From assembly GCA_002418725.1 (NCBI GenBank), contig DIER01000041.1:5987-69986 (forward strand): a DNA stretch of 64,000 nucleotides. Reading direction: 5' to 3'. The translations under genes were made by a program, and so were the position numbers. This document shows positions 8,409 through 16,489 of this stretch, in pieces; the first letter of the stretch is position 1, and each line of letters starts with the position of its first letter. The notes beneath the pieces were generated by a model, which saw nothing but the letters and a program-made list of their open reading frames with translations, ran no database searches and was not told the origin of the DNA. The stretch is from Acholeplasmataceae bacterium UBA5769 (GTDB lineage: Bacteria; Bacillota_I; Bacilli_A; Acholeplasmatales; Acholeplasmataceae).

Positions 8409-9110
8409 ATGCTTAGAACACTGTTGGGTACCGATTTATGGATTGAACAAAAATCCAGACAAGCCTTTAATTTGGATACGATTTTACTCAGTCATTTTAC
8501 CCGCATACCTGCAAAATCAAAAACCGTTTTAGATATCGGAACTGGTGCAGGTCCTTTGATGCTTTATCTATCCAAGAAGACGAAAGCTAAAATCATCGGT
8601 ATTGAAATACAAGAAGAAAGATACCTTCAAGCGCTTCATAACATTAAGTTAAATAAGTTAGAAAACAGGTTATCTGTTTTACATAAAGACGTTAAAAAGT
8701 TAACGATGAAAGACGTGGATGTGATTGTCTCAAACCCACCCTTTTTCAAAGTGAATGAGTCTTCCAATTTAAACGACAATGAAGAAGACACCATCGCGAG
8801 ACATGAAGTGATGTTAACTTTAGAAGAACTGATTAAAGTTGTCTCTAGGACATTAAAGTTTGGTGGCTATTTTTCAATGATTCACCGGCCAGATCGGTTT
8901 GGTGAGATCATGTTACTCTTAGAAAAATACCAACTTACCCCCAAACGTGTTCAGTTTGTTCACCCTTATGTACATGCACCCGCAAATCATGTGTTGATTG
9001 AAGCGATGAAACAAGGATCTTTAGGATTAACGGTGGAAAAACCACTGATACTCTATATCGAAAAACATGTCCTGACCAAAGAAATGACGGACATTTACGG
9101 AGGAAAATAA
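8409..9110 (+). CDS. trmN6: tRNA1(Val) A37 N6-methyltransferase-like protein
   Basis: This 233-residue SAM-dependent methyltransferase of the YabB/TrmN6 group has SAM motif I LDIGTGAGPL and the base-amino methylase motif NPPFF (an NPPY variant). Its start ATG lies two bases after the ricT stop. The frame also has an upstream ATG at 8373, inside ricT, which I reject because the YabB family begins close to LLGTDLWIEQ. The locus (ricT-trmN6-...-rsmI-metS) matches Bacillus. The exact tRNA target is inferred from family. Confidence 0.88.
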   Translation: MLRTLLGTDLWIEQKSRQAFNLDTILLSHFTRIPAKSKTVLDIGTGAGPLMLYLSKKTKAKIIGIEIQEERYLQALHNIKLNKLENRLSVLHKDVKKLTMKDVDVIVSNPPFFKVNESSNLNDNEEDTIARHEVMLTLEELIKVVSRTLKFGGYFSMIHRPDRFGEIMLLLEKYQLTPKRVQFVHPYVHAPANHVLIEAMKQGSLGLTVEKPLILYIEKHVLTKEMTDIYGGK

Positions 9111-9111
9111 C

Positions 9112-9522
9112 ATGTTATTAACCCTATTAAACCGAAAAGAAAAATTAAAATTTTTAGACCTTGTCATGCACATGGTATCTGTAGATGGCGAACCCACCGC
9201 GATTGAACAAAGACTGCTTAATATCATGCTTGCAGAAGTTGGCGATGATATTGTCTCAGAATACCATTTTGCATTATCAAAAGACTTAGAAGAAACGATT
9301 GCTTATTTTGTTGAAGCGAGTCCTACCGTTAAAAACATCGTTTTTTTAAATCTTGTCAAAGTGACGATGGTCGATGATTTTTATAACACCACCGAACACT
9401 TCTTTTTAGAAGGTATTCGTGAACGTTTAGCAATTACGGATCAAAAGAAAAAACAACTCATGCAAATCGTTTACTTAGAAAGAGATTTACGCGAAAAAGC
9501 GAAGCGCGTGGTTAACCACTAA
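9112..9522 (+). CDS. Small TerB-like helical protein, unknown role
   Basis: This 136-residue, mostly alpha-helical acidic protein has a HMVSVDGEPTAIEQRLL segment resembling the metal-binding helices of the TerB-like family. The second conserved acidic patch (VTMVDDFYNTTE) fits. The gene sits where GIY-YIG gene yazA is found in Bacillus, between trmN6 and rsmI, and its stop overlaps the rsmI start by one base. The family call is tentative and the role unknown. Confidence 0.55.
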   Translation: MLLTLLNRKEKLKFLDLVMHMVSVDGEPTAIEQRLLNIMLAEVGDDIVSEYHFALSKDLEETIAYFVEASPTVKNIVFLNLVKVTMVDDFYNTTEHFFLEGIRERLAITDQKKKQLMQIVYLERDLREKAKRVVNH

Positions 9523-10355
9523 TGCAAAAAAGTTTTAAAGAACCAAAACCAACCCTCTACGTTGTCTCTACACCGATTGGTAACTTAAAAGATATCACGT
9601 ATCGCGCCGTTGATGTTTTAAATGATGTGGATGTCATCTTAGCAGAAGACACCAGAACTTCCGGTGTGCTTTTAGCACATTACAACATTAAAAAACCACT
9701 TTTAAGCTATCATGAGTTTAACAAGACAGAACAAGAATCTAAGATTATAGGGATGCTTAATGAAGGTAAATCACTCGCATTAATTAGTGATGCAGGAACA
9801 CCTGGGATCAGTGATCCAGGTTATGAAATCATGACACGCGTGATTAGAGAAGGCTATTATGTGGTCGCCATTCCTGGAGCGAGCGCGATCTTGTCTGCGT
9901 TAGTGACTTCAGGACTTATCATTCAACCCTTTACGTTCATTGGCTTTTTACCACGTAAAATCACCGAACAAAAAACATGTTTAAAAGATTATCAAAACCG
10001 TAAAGAAACACTTATCATCTATGAGTCGCCGATGCGTATTGAAAAGACGTTATCAGTACTCTATGAGACTTTAGGAAATCGAAAAATCTCTCTTGCAAGA
10101 GAACTGACCAAGACCTTTGAAACCATTATCAGAACAACCTTAGAAGAAGCTTCTAAAGAAGAAATGAACACCAAAGGGGAGTATGTGATCGTCATTGAAG
10201 GTAGGAGTGAACATGATCTTCCTATGCTAGATGTCAAGTCACATTACCTCGCACTCATCCAAGAAGGGTATCCGCCAAAGGATGCCATGAAGATTGTTTC
10301 AACCAAACATAAAATACCTAAAAACGATGTTTATCGTATCGTAAAAATTGATTGA
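9522..10355 (+). CDS. rsmI: 16S rRNA (cytidine-1402-2'-O)-methyltransferase
   Basis: This 277-residue tetrapyrrole-methylase-fold enzyme methylates the ribose of C1402 in the 16S decoding site. Signatures are LYVVSTPIGNLKDIT at the N-terminus, AEDTRTSG, and the SAM-binding SDAGTPGISDPG. A short C-terminal helical domain (about residues 235-277) is present. Its ATG shares one base with the preceding stop. It is the last gene before the metS T-box. Confidence 0.95.
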   Translation: MQKSFKEPKPTLYVVSTPIGNLKDITYRAVDVLNDVDVILAEDTRTSGVLLAHYNIKKPLLSYHEFNKTEQESKIIGMLNEGKSLALISDAGTPGISDPGYEIMTRVIREGYYVVAIPGASAILSALVTSGLIIQPFTFIGFLPRKITEQKTCLKDYQNRKETLIIYESPMRIEKTLSVLYETLGNRKISLARELTKTFETIIRTTLEEASKEEMNTKGEYVIVIEGRSEHDLPMLDVKSHYLALIQEGYPPKDAMKIVSTKHKIPKNDVYRIVKID

Positions 10356-10363
10356 CTTTCTTC

Positions 10364-10391
10364 TTGATTTTTTCATACGATAAAGTATAAT
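10364..10391 (+). promoter_or_regulatory. Promoter for the T-box/metS transcript
   Basis: TTGATT (10364-10369), a 16-base spacer and TATAAT (10386-10391) just upstream of the T-box leader. An alternative -35, TTGACT at 10352, is too far from the -10. Confidence 0.7.
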
Positions 10392-10397
10392 ATGTAT

Positions 10398-10640
10398 GTA
10401 TATAGGCAATGAGAAAAAGAGTAGTCTATTTGTGTCGGTTTAGAGAGGTTACGGTTGGTGCAAGTAACCCCAGCAAAAGATGAAGATGGTTTTTGAGCCT
10501 TTTAGCCGATAGGTAGGCTAAAACGTGATCCGCGTTAAGGATTTAGAGTGCTGAGCAATCAGAACTAAGGTGGTACCGCGATGTAACGTCGTCCTTAGAA
10601 GTTATTTAAGGATGGCGTTTATTTATTTTTAGGAGGTTTT
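10398..10640 (+). promoter_or_regulatory. Methionine T-box leader with terminator/antiterminator
   Basis: This leader has the stem I elements AGAGAG and GGTTGGTGCAAG, followed by a specifier region in which ATG (10486-10488) is the likely methionine specifier codon. The T-box core AAGGTGGTACCGCG is at 10567-10580. A strong hairpin (ACGTCGTCCTTA with TAAGGATGGCGT, about 10585-10620) with a T-rich tail is the terminator that competes with the antiterminator. Uncharged initiator or elongator tRNA-Met should therefore switch on metS when methionine is short. Specifier assignment is by position and by the downstream gene. Confidence 0.93.
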
Positions 10641-10644
10641 TATC

Positions 10645-12213
10645 ATGAAAAACAAGACGTATTATTTAACCACAGCCATTGCATACGCTTCAGCCATTCC
10701 TCATATCGGGAATGTCTATGAAGCGATTTTAGCGGACGCGATTGTTCGCTTTAAGCGTTTAGAAGGGTATGATGTGCTTTTTCAAACAGGCACCGATGAA
10801 CACGGTCAAAAGATTGAGGGTAAAGCAAACTTGAACGAACTCTCTCCACAGACATATGTGGATCATATCTCATCAGAAATCAAACGTATTTATGATAAGG
10901 TCAATGTCTCTTATGACCAATTTGTACGTACCACCGATGAACGTCACATTAAATCTGTACAAGCTATTTTTAAAAAGCTTTATGACCAAGGTGATATTTA
11001 CTTAGGTGAGTATGAAGGTTGGTATTCGGTTGCTGAAGAAGCGTTCATTTTAGAAAAAGATATCGTGGATGGTAAAGGTCCTAACGGTGATATACCCGTT
11101 TGGACTAAAGAAGCTGCCTACTTTTTACGCTTAGCCCCCTATCAAGAACGTTTACTGAAGCACATTGAAGCACACCCTGAGTTCATTGAACCCGAATCAA
11201 GACGTAACGAAATGATTCAAAATTTCTTAAAAGAACCACTTCCTGACCTATCAGTTTCAAGAACATCCTTTAAGTGGGGGATTCCAGTTGAGTTTGACCC
11301 AGGCCACGTGGTCTATGTGTGGATTGATGCCCTTTCAAACTATATCACCGGTCTTGATTATCATCCAGATCAACCCTTATCTGAAACATATAAAAAGTTT
11401 TGGCCAGCCGATGTGCATTTAATCGGTAAAGATATTTTAAGATTCCATACCATTTATTGGCCCATCATTTTGATGGCGCTGGGTTTGGAACTTCCTAAAC
11501 AGATTTTTGGACACCCTTGGGTTTTGGTCAATAAATCGAAGATGAGTAAATCGGTTGGAAACACGATGTATACCGATACACTCGTGAAACATTTCGGTGT
11601 GGATACGGTGAGATATTATGTGTTACATGAAATACCGTTTGCAGCTGATGGCAATATCACCTATGAACTTTTAATCGAGCGTAACAACTCAGATCTTGCC
11701 AATACAATTGGTAATTTAGTCAACCGTACCATCGGTATGGCACATAAATATAGAAATGGCTTGATCAAACGTGTCATTTTAGATGAACCTTTTGAATTAT
11801 CACTCCAAGAAAAAGCACGTGAAGCACTTCCGCAAATGAAAAAAGATATGGATGAATTAAGGGTTGCGGATGCCTTGGAAGAAGTGGTGAAATTAGCAAG
11901 ATTTGCTAATAAATATATTGACGTCTCTGAACCATGGGCACTGATGAAAAATCCGGACAAACAAGATGTATTAGATCACGTACTCTATCATTTATTAGAA
12001 ACGATTCGTTTTGTTGCTGTGTTACTCCAACCCTTCATTCCTGAAACATCGAACCGTATCGCAGCACAAATTGGTGTGAGTGACTTAAGTTTTGAATCGC
12101 TTGAGACCTTTGGTGGTTATAAAGAACAGACATTAGGTAAAGCAGAGGTCTTATTTGAACGATATGATTTGAATAAGAAACTTGAAGAAATCTTAAGTGG
12201 TGAACATGAATAA
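10645..12213 (+). CDS. metS: Methionyl-tRNA synthetase
   Basis: This 522-residue class I synthetase has the HIGH-type motif (ASAIPHIGN), the TDEHG segment and KMSKS (SKMSKSVGN), with the anticodon-binding helical domain from about residue 350. No cysteine zinc-knuckle is apparent in the connective region (EGWYSVAEEAF). It lacks the C-terminal Trbp111-like tRNA-binding domain found in the about 650-residue Bacillus enzyme. It is controlled by the Met T-box immediately upstream and has AGGAGG before its start. It overlaps the next gene by 8 nt. Confidence 0.96.
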   Translation: MKNKTYYLTTAIAYASAIPHIGNVYEAILADAIVRFKRLEGYDVLFQTGTDEHGQKIEGKANLNELSPQTYVDHISSEIKRIYDKVNVSYDQFVRTTDERHIKSVQAIFKKLYDQGDIYLGEYEGWYSVAEEAFILEKDIVDGKGPNGDIPVWTKEAAYFLRLAPYQERLLKHIEAHPEFIEPESRRNEMIQNFLKEPLPDLSVSRTSFKWGIPVEFDPGHVVYVWIDALSNYITGLDYHPDQPLSETYKKFWPADVHLIGKDILRFHTIYWPIILMALGLELPKQIFGHPWVLVNKSKMSKSVGNTMYTDTLVKHFGVDTVRYYVLHEIPFAADGNITYELLIERNNSDLANTIGNLVNRTIGMAHKYRNGLIKRVILDEPFELSLQEKAREALPQMKKDMDELRVADALEEVVKLARFANKYIDVSEPWALMKNPDKQDVLDHVLYHLLETIRFVAVLLQPFIPETSNRIAAQIGVSDLSFESLETFGGYKEQTLGKAEVLFERYDLNKKLEEILSGEHE

Positions 12214-13165
12214 ATTCAAAGCTTTTCTTAAATCTGAACAGATGAAGAAGATGATTTGGCCTGAAACACAAAGACTGATTGCTGTCGTTTTATCAACCAT
12301 CGTGTATGGGATTGGTGTTGCTTGGTTTTTAGAAGCATCCGTAGTTCCTCTTTATACAGGCGGTATTCCTGGTTTAGGACAGTTGGTTAGAGATAGTTTA
12401 TACGTGTGGTTTGGTCTTGACTTAGGTCCTCACTTCCTCGGCTTCTTTATCATCATCTTAAATATTCCAATTTTACTTATAGGTTGGTTTGGTGTCTCAC
12501 ATCGGTTCACCATTCACAGCATCATTTCCATTGTATTACAAGCGTTTATTTTATCTTGGTTACCTGTGGTTAACATGGGGTTAACCGATCGTAGTGATGC
12601 GTTTGCTGCAGCGGTATTAGGTGGCCTTTTAATCGGTATCGGTGGTGGCGCAGCGCTTCGCTTTGGTACGTCAACCGGTGGCCTTGATATCATTGCCCAA
12701 TATGTCTCTCTAAGAAAAGGTAAATCTGTGGGGTTTATCTCCATGATCATGAACGTTGCTATCGCGATTTTAGGTGGTCTTATTGTCGGTGGTAAGATGG
12801 GTCCCTCTGGGGAAATCATCACCGGTGGTGTGATCGCATCCTATACTGTGATTCGTATCATTGTCACGACCATCTTAACGGACAGGATGCATACGTCCTA
12901 TCATTTCTTGTCGGTGGATATCATCACCGCAGTCCCGCAAGCCTTAGTCGATGAAATCTTACATAAGGTTTACCGAGGGGTAACCTTAATGAAGGTTGAA
13001 GGCGCTTATTCACATCATGAGAAAACCTTGATTTATGTGGTGATTTCATCGTATGAACTTCATACGCTTGTTGGTTTAGTCAAATCGGTCGATCCCAATG
13101 CCTTTATTGTGACAAGGCCTGTTAAAAATGTTTTTGGCAATTTTAAACGAAAGACGATTGCTTAA
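12206..13165 (+). CDS. YitT-family membrane protein (DUF2179)
   Basis: This 319-residue protein has about five or six membrane helices, glycine-rich segments (GGLLIGIGGGAALRFG) and a soluble C-terminal DUF2179 domain (about residues 235-315, ending near VKSVDPNAFIV). The YitT family is widespread in Firmicutes; its function is poorly known, with transport or homeostasis suggested. The start ATG at 12206 lies inside the metS stop region and has AAGTGGTG upstream; a GTG nine bases earlier is less likely. A terminator follows. Confidence 0.85.
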   Translation: MNKFKAFLKSEQMKKMIWPETQRLIAVVLSTIVYGIGVAWFLEASVVPLYTGGIPGLGQLVRDSLYVWFGLDLGPHFLGFFIIILNIPILLIGWFGVSHRFTIHSIISIVLQAFILSWLPVVNMGLTDRSDAFAAAVLGGLLIGIGGGAALRFGTSTGGLDIIAQYVSLRKGKSVGFISMIMNVAIAILGGLIVGGKMGPSGEIITGGVIASYTVIRIIVTTILTDRMHTSYHFLSVDIITAVPQALVDEILHKVYRGVTLMKVEGAYSHHEKTLIYVVISSYELHTLVGLVKSVDPNAFIVTRPVKNVFGNFKRKTIA

Positions 13166-13166
13166 G

Positions 13167-13190
13167 AAGGGTGTTTATCACCCTTTTTTC
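13167..13190 (+). terminator. Rho-independent terminator after yitT-like gene
   Basis: Stem AAGGGTG (13167-13173) with CACCCTT (13179-13185), a five-base loop, then a T run. It closes the T-box metS transcript. Confidence 0.85.
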
Positions 13191-13252
13191 TTTATACGTT
13201 GTTTTTTAAGCCAAAAGAGAGAAAAATCCGTTACAATAATACTAAAGGAGCG

Positions 13253-14170
13253 ATGTCTGTGATCTATACATTGACCATGAATCCAGCCATTGATTATAAA
13301 ATCAGCTGTGATCGCTTTGAACTTAATCAACTGAATCGCTTTAAAAAAGCATCGCTTCATCCCGGTGGCAAAGGCATCAATGTCTCTGCTGTTTTAAAGA
13401 ACTTAGGCATTGATTCTGTACCGATTGCCATCTTAGGTGGCTTTACAGGAAAGTATCTTTTAGAGACGATGAAAAAAGATTATCGTCTTGACTTAAAACC
13501 CATCTGGATTGAAGGCGACACCAGAGTCAACATCAAAATGATGGTTGAACACGAAACAGAAATCAATCATGATGGTCCCAGAGTCAAAGATCACATATTT
13601 GATCAGATCTTAGAGATGGTATCGGGGCTAACCAAAAAAGATTTACTGGTCGTAAGCGGTTCAGCACCTGCTGGACAGCGTGATGCCTATCAACAGATTG
13701 CACAGCTTTGTGACAAATTGGAGATCCCTTTTGTCATGGATACACCCGGGGATTTATTTCACCAATTTATTGATTATAGACCTTTTTTAATGAAACCTAA
13801 TTTAAAAGAGTTAAATGACTATTTGTTGATGGACCTTTTTGAGTTAGATGAAATCATTTTCTACGGTAGACAGCTCGTCTTCCGCGGGGTAAAACATTTG
13901 ATCATATCTTTAGGAGATAGAGGTTCCTTATATCTTGATCATGAAAAAGCATTGCTTGCACATCCTGTGGAAGGTGCTGTCATTTCAACCACCGGTGCAG
14001 GAGATTCGATGGTTGCAGGCTTTATCGCGATGTATCAATTAACCCAAGATGCCAAATTAGCCTTTATTGAAGCGGTAGCTGCAGCATCAGCCACTGTGTT
14101 CAGTGGAAAACTAGCGACGCATAGAGACATTCAAAAATATCAGACAAAAGTTGTCATTGAGGAGTTATAA
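13253..14170 (+). CDS. fruK: 1-phosphofructokinase
   Basis: This 305-residue PfkB-family sugar kinase phosphorylates fructose-1-phosphate, the product of the fructose PTS encoded next door. Signatures are GGKGINVS near residue 38 and the C-terminal TTGAGDSMVAGF with the catalytic Asp. The ATG at 13253 has a clean AAAGGAG site two bases upstream; the longer frame from 13199 has no such site. First gene of the fru operon, with a one-base gap to the EIIA gene. Confidence 0.93.
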   Translation: MSVIYTLTMNPAIDYKISCDRFELNQLNRFKKASLHPGGKGINVSAVLKNLGIDSVPIAILGGFTGKYLLETMKKDYRLDLKPIWIEGDTRVNIKMMVEHETEINHDGPRVKDHIFDQILEMVSGLTKKDLLVVSGSAPAGQRDAYQQIAQLCDKLEIPFVMDTPGDLFHQFIDYRPFLMKPNLKELNDYLLMDLFELDEIIFYGRQLVFRGVKHLIISLGDRGSLYLDHEKALLAHPVEGAVISTTGAGDSMVAGFIAMYQLTQDAKLAFIEAVAAASATVFSGKLATHRDIQKYQTKVVIEEL

Positions 14171-14171
14171 G

Positions 14172-14624
14172 ATGATCATTCAAGAACTGATTCAACCGAG
14201 TTATATCAACCTAAACTTAAACGCTAAAAACAAGCGTGAAGTGATGGAAGCCATGGCAGTGATGCTTGAAAAAGAAAAAGCCATCGATGATCTTGAAGGC
14301 TTTCTACAAGACATTTATGAACGTGAAGCCATCATGTCTACAGGGATTGGTTATGGAATCGCGATTCCGCATGCGAAATCGTCACATGTGAAAATACCTT
14401 CAGTTATTTTTGCCAGAAGCGATGAAGGGATTGCTTTTGATGCGATGGATGGTAAGGATGCGCATTTATTCTTTATGATTGCGATGCCTGAAGATGGAAC
14501 GAACGCACACTTAAAGGTTTTAGCGATGTTATCAAGAAAATTGATGCATCTAGCATTTCGTGAATCGCTAAGAGAAGCGACATCTAAAGAAGAAGTACTC
14601 AAACTTCTTTATACGATGGATTAG
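14172..14624 (+). CDS. PTS fructose-type EIIA
   Basis: This 150-residue EIIA of the mannitol/fructose family carries the phospho-accepting His67 in GIAIPHAKS. It takes phosphate from HPr and passes it to the separate EIIB gene product. It is a stand-alone domain, unlike fused FruA proteins. The start at 14172 follows the fruK stop after one base, with AGGAGTT-like sequence (GAGGAGTTATAAG) upstream. Confidence 0.9.
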   Translation: MIIQELIQPSYINLNLNAKNKREVMEAMAVMLEKEKAIDDLEGFLQDIYEREAIMSTGIGYGIAIPHAKSSHVKIPSVIFARSDEGIAFDAMDGKDAHLFFMIAMPEDGTNAHLKVLAMLSRKLMHLAFRESLREATSKEEVLKLLYTMD

Positions 14625-14633
14625 GTGAATGCT

Positions 14634-14966
14634 ATGAAAAAAATCGTTTGTGTCACCGCATGTCCCACAGGGATTGCACATACTTATATGGCTGCAGAAA
14701 TGCTTGAAAATGCAGGAAAATCGTTAGGGGTTTCGATCAAATGTGAAACCAACGGTTCCATTGGTGTTGAAAATAGGTTAACTGAAAAAGACATCGAAGA
14801 AAGCATCGGTGTGATTATCGCTGCCGATATTCGTGTCGAAAAGAAAAGATTTCAAGGAAAACCTCTCATTGAGGTTCCTATCTATAAAGGAATTCAAGAA
14901 GCTTATAAACTGGTTCAAACCATACTTGATGGGCATGTCAAAAAATACGTACACGATGAGGATTAA
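14634..14966 (+). CDS. PTS fructose-specific EIIB
   Basis: This 110-residue EIIB has the phosphocysteine Cys10 in ACPTGIAHTYMA, the fructose EIIB signature. I prefer ATG 14634, with TAGGTGA upstream, over GTG 14625; both are in frame. It lies between EIIA and EIIC genes and is unfused, so the permease here is assembled from three polypeptides. Confidence 0.92.
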   Translation: MKKIVCVTACPTGIAHTYMAAEMLENAGKSLGVSIKCETNGSIGVENRLTEKDIEESIGVIIAADIRVEKKRFQGKPLIEVPIYKGIQEAYKLVQTILDGHVKKYVHDED

Positions 14967-14968
14967 TC

Positions 14969-15973
14969 ATGAATGAACGTTTCAAGATTTATAAACATGT
15001 GATGAATGGATTTTCATATATGATCCCTTTTGTGGTTGCAGGGGGATTATTGATTGCCATGTCATCTTATGGACTTCTTCAAAACACATTTCCATATCTT
15101 GGTGAAGTGGGAGAACTTCTTTTAACGTACACATTCCCTGTACTTGCAGGGTTTATCGCATTTTCCATTGCTGATCGTCCAGGCATTGCCCCGGGGGTCG
15201 CTGCAGGAGCGCTCGCTTTTATCGGAAACTCAGGGTTTATCGGTGCCATATTAGGTGGTTTTCTTGCGGGTTATACGATGGAATTATTAAAGATAGTCTT
15301 TAAGAGATTACCACGATCATTAAATAGCATGAAACCCATTTTGATTTTTCCTTTTTTTGGCGTTTTAATCACAGCCCTTTTCATGCTAGGTGTCAACTTT
15401 GTCATATCACCTTTTTCCATCTGGTTGGAAGAAACAATCATTCATCTTGAAGGAGTCCCCCTTTTACTGACTGCCCTTATCTTAGGTGCACTGATGGCAG
15501 TCGATATGGGTGGACCTATCAATAAGATGGCTTACATGATTGGGGTGATCTCTGTTGTTCATGGACATCAATCGATTTTAATGGCTGCCATTATGGCCGC
15601 AGGCATGATTCCACCACTGGCTATTGCACTTTCTGTTTTCTTATTCAAACGTGATTACACGGAAGCTGAAAGAGCATTAGGTAAAAACAACTGGATTACT
15701 GGTATATCCTTCATCACAGAGGGTGCGATACCTTTTGTTAAAACATATCAACATAAAATTCATCTTCCCATCGTGATAGGAAGCATGCTTGCAGCGATGC
15801 TCGTCACCGTTTTTGAAACGTCGGTGCCTGCACCACATGGCGGTCTATTCGTCATCTTCTTCATGTCTTCTTGGTGGGGATTTCTCATCTCCTTAAGCGC
15901 AGGCATGGTGTTATCCGTATTACTCATGAAAGTGACGAAGATGTTAGGAGACAAAAACAATGAAACAGCATAA
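14969..15973 (+). CDS. PTS fructose-specific EIIC permease
   Basis: This 334-residue membrane permease begins with a helix region VMNGFSYMIPFVVAGGLLIA typical of fructose EIIC and contains about eight to nine hydrophobic helices with the conserved DMGGPINKMAY loop involved in sugar binding. It moves fructose inward while EIIB phosphorylates it. Its 3' end overlaps the HPr gene by 14 nt. Confidence 0.92.
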   Translation: MNERFKIYKHVMNGFSYMIPFVVAGGLLIAMSSYGLLQNTFPYLGEVGELLLTYTFPVLAGFIAFSIADRPGIAPGVAAGALAFIGNSGFIGAILGGFLAGYTMELLKIVFKRLPRSLNSMKPILIFPFFGVLITALFMLGVNFVISPFSIWLEETIIHLEGVPLLLTALILGALMAVDMGGPINKMAYMIGVISVVHGHQSILMAAIMAAGMIPPLAIALSVFLFKRDYTEAERALGKNNWITGISFITEGAIPFVKTYQHKIHLPIVIGSMLAAMLVTVFETSVPAPHGGLFVIFFMSSWWGFLISLSAGMVLSVLLMKVTKMLGDKNNETA

Positions 15974-16226
15974 GTATACGATTTCAAGTAAAGAAGGCCT
16001 TCATGCGAGGCCTGCAGCACAACTTTCACAACTTGCAAGTCAATATAAAGATCGCGTAGATATCATTTATGAAAATTGCCAAATGACGTTAAAATCAATC
16101 ATAGGAGTTATGTCTTTAGGTATTCCTGAAGGGGCATCGTTTTATATTGAAGTCGAAGGTCACCAAGAAGAAGAGATGATGACAAAGATTGAACACCTTT
16201 TGCGTGAAGAAGGATTGATTGAGTAA
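15960..16226 (+). CDS. ptsH: HPr phosphocarrier protein
   Basis: This 88-residue HPr has the active-site His15 in EGLHARPAA and a conserved Ser46 in LKSIIGVMSLGI, the site of HPr kinase control in Firmicutes. Being inside the fructose operon rather than beside ptsI, it may be a dedicated carrier or the only HPr in the genome; the window cannot tell. It overlaps EIIC by 14 nt and ends the operon. No terminator is evident before the riboswitch. Confidence 0.9.
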   Translation: MKQHKYTISSKEGLHARPAAQLSQLASQYKDRVDIIYENCQMTLKSIIGVMSLGIPEGASFYIEVEGHQEEEMMTKIEHLLREEGLIE

Positions 16227-16301
16227 AACGCTTACATCAATTTTTAATCCTTTACATCTTTACAGCCATAGATTTGCTTGCTATAATAATCTCGTATTCA
16301 A

Positions 16302-16436
16302 TGTATCGTATAATAGACCTGATGTGGAGGTCAAGTTTCTACCGCGATTCCGTAAAATTCGCGACTACGATATGAAAACACCTTTTTCACGTTTTCATAT
16401 GTAGAGACCACAACAAGATGTGTGGTTTTTTCTTTT
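16302..16436 (+). promoter_or_regulatory. Guanine-class purine riboswitch
   Basis: The aptamer fits the purine consensus: P1 arms TATCGTA (16304-16310) and TACGATA (16366-16372), the J1/2 TAATAG, GTTTCTACC, CCGTAAA and GACTAC. The base equivalent to C74 is C at 16365, which predicts guanine or hypoxanthine rather than adenine. Downstream an ATATGAAAAC/GTTTTCATAT hairpin (16371-16400) shares bases with P1, and a terminator stem (ACCACA with TGTGGT, 16407-16426) with a T run follows. Ligand binding should cause termination ahead of the permease gene. Confidence 0.93.
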
Positions 16437-16489
16437 TTACACAAATACATATGAATACAAAAAAAACAGAAAAAGGAGATTTGAAAAGC

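Noticed and set aside
16219..16404. Forward 61-residue ORF after ptsH
   Set aside because: It covers the guanine riboswitch aptamer, whose conserved RNA sequence explains the open frame.
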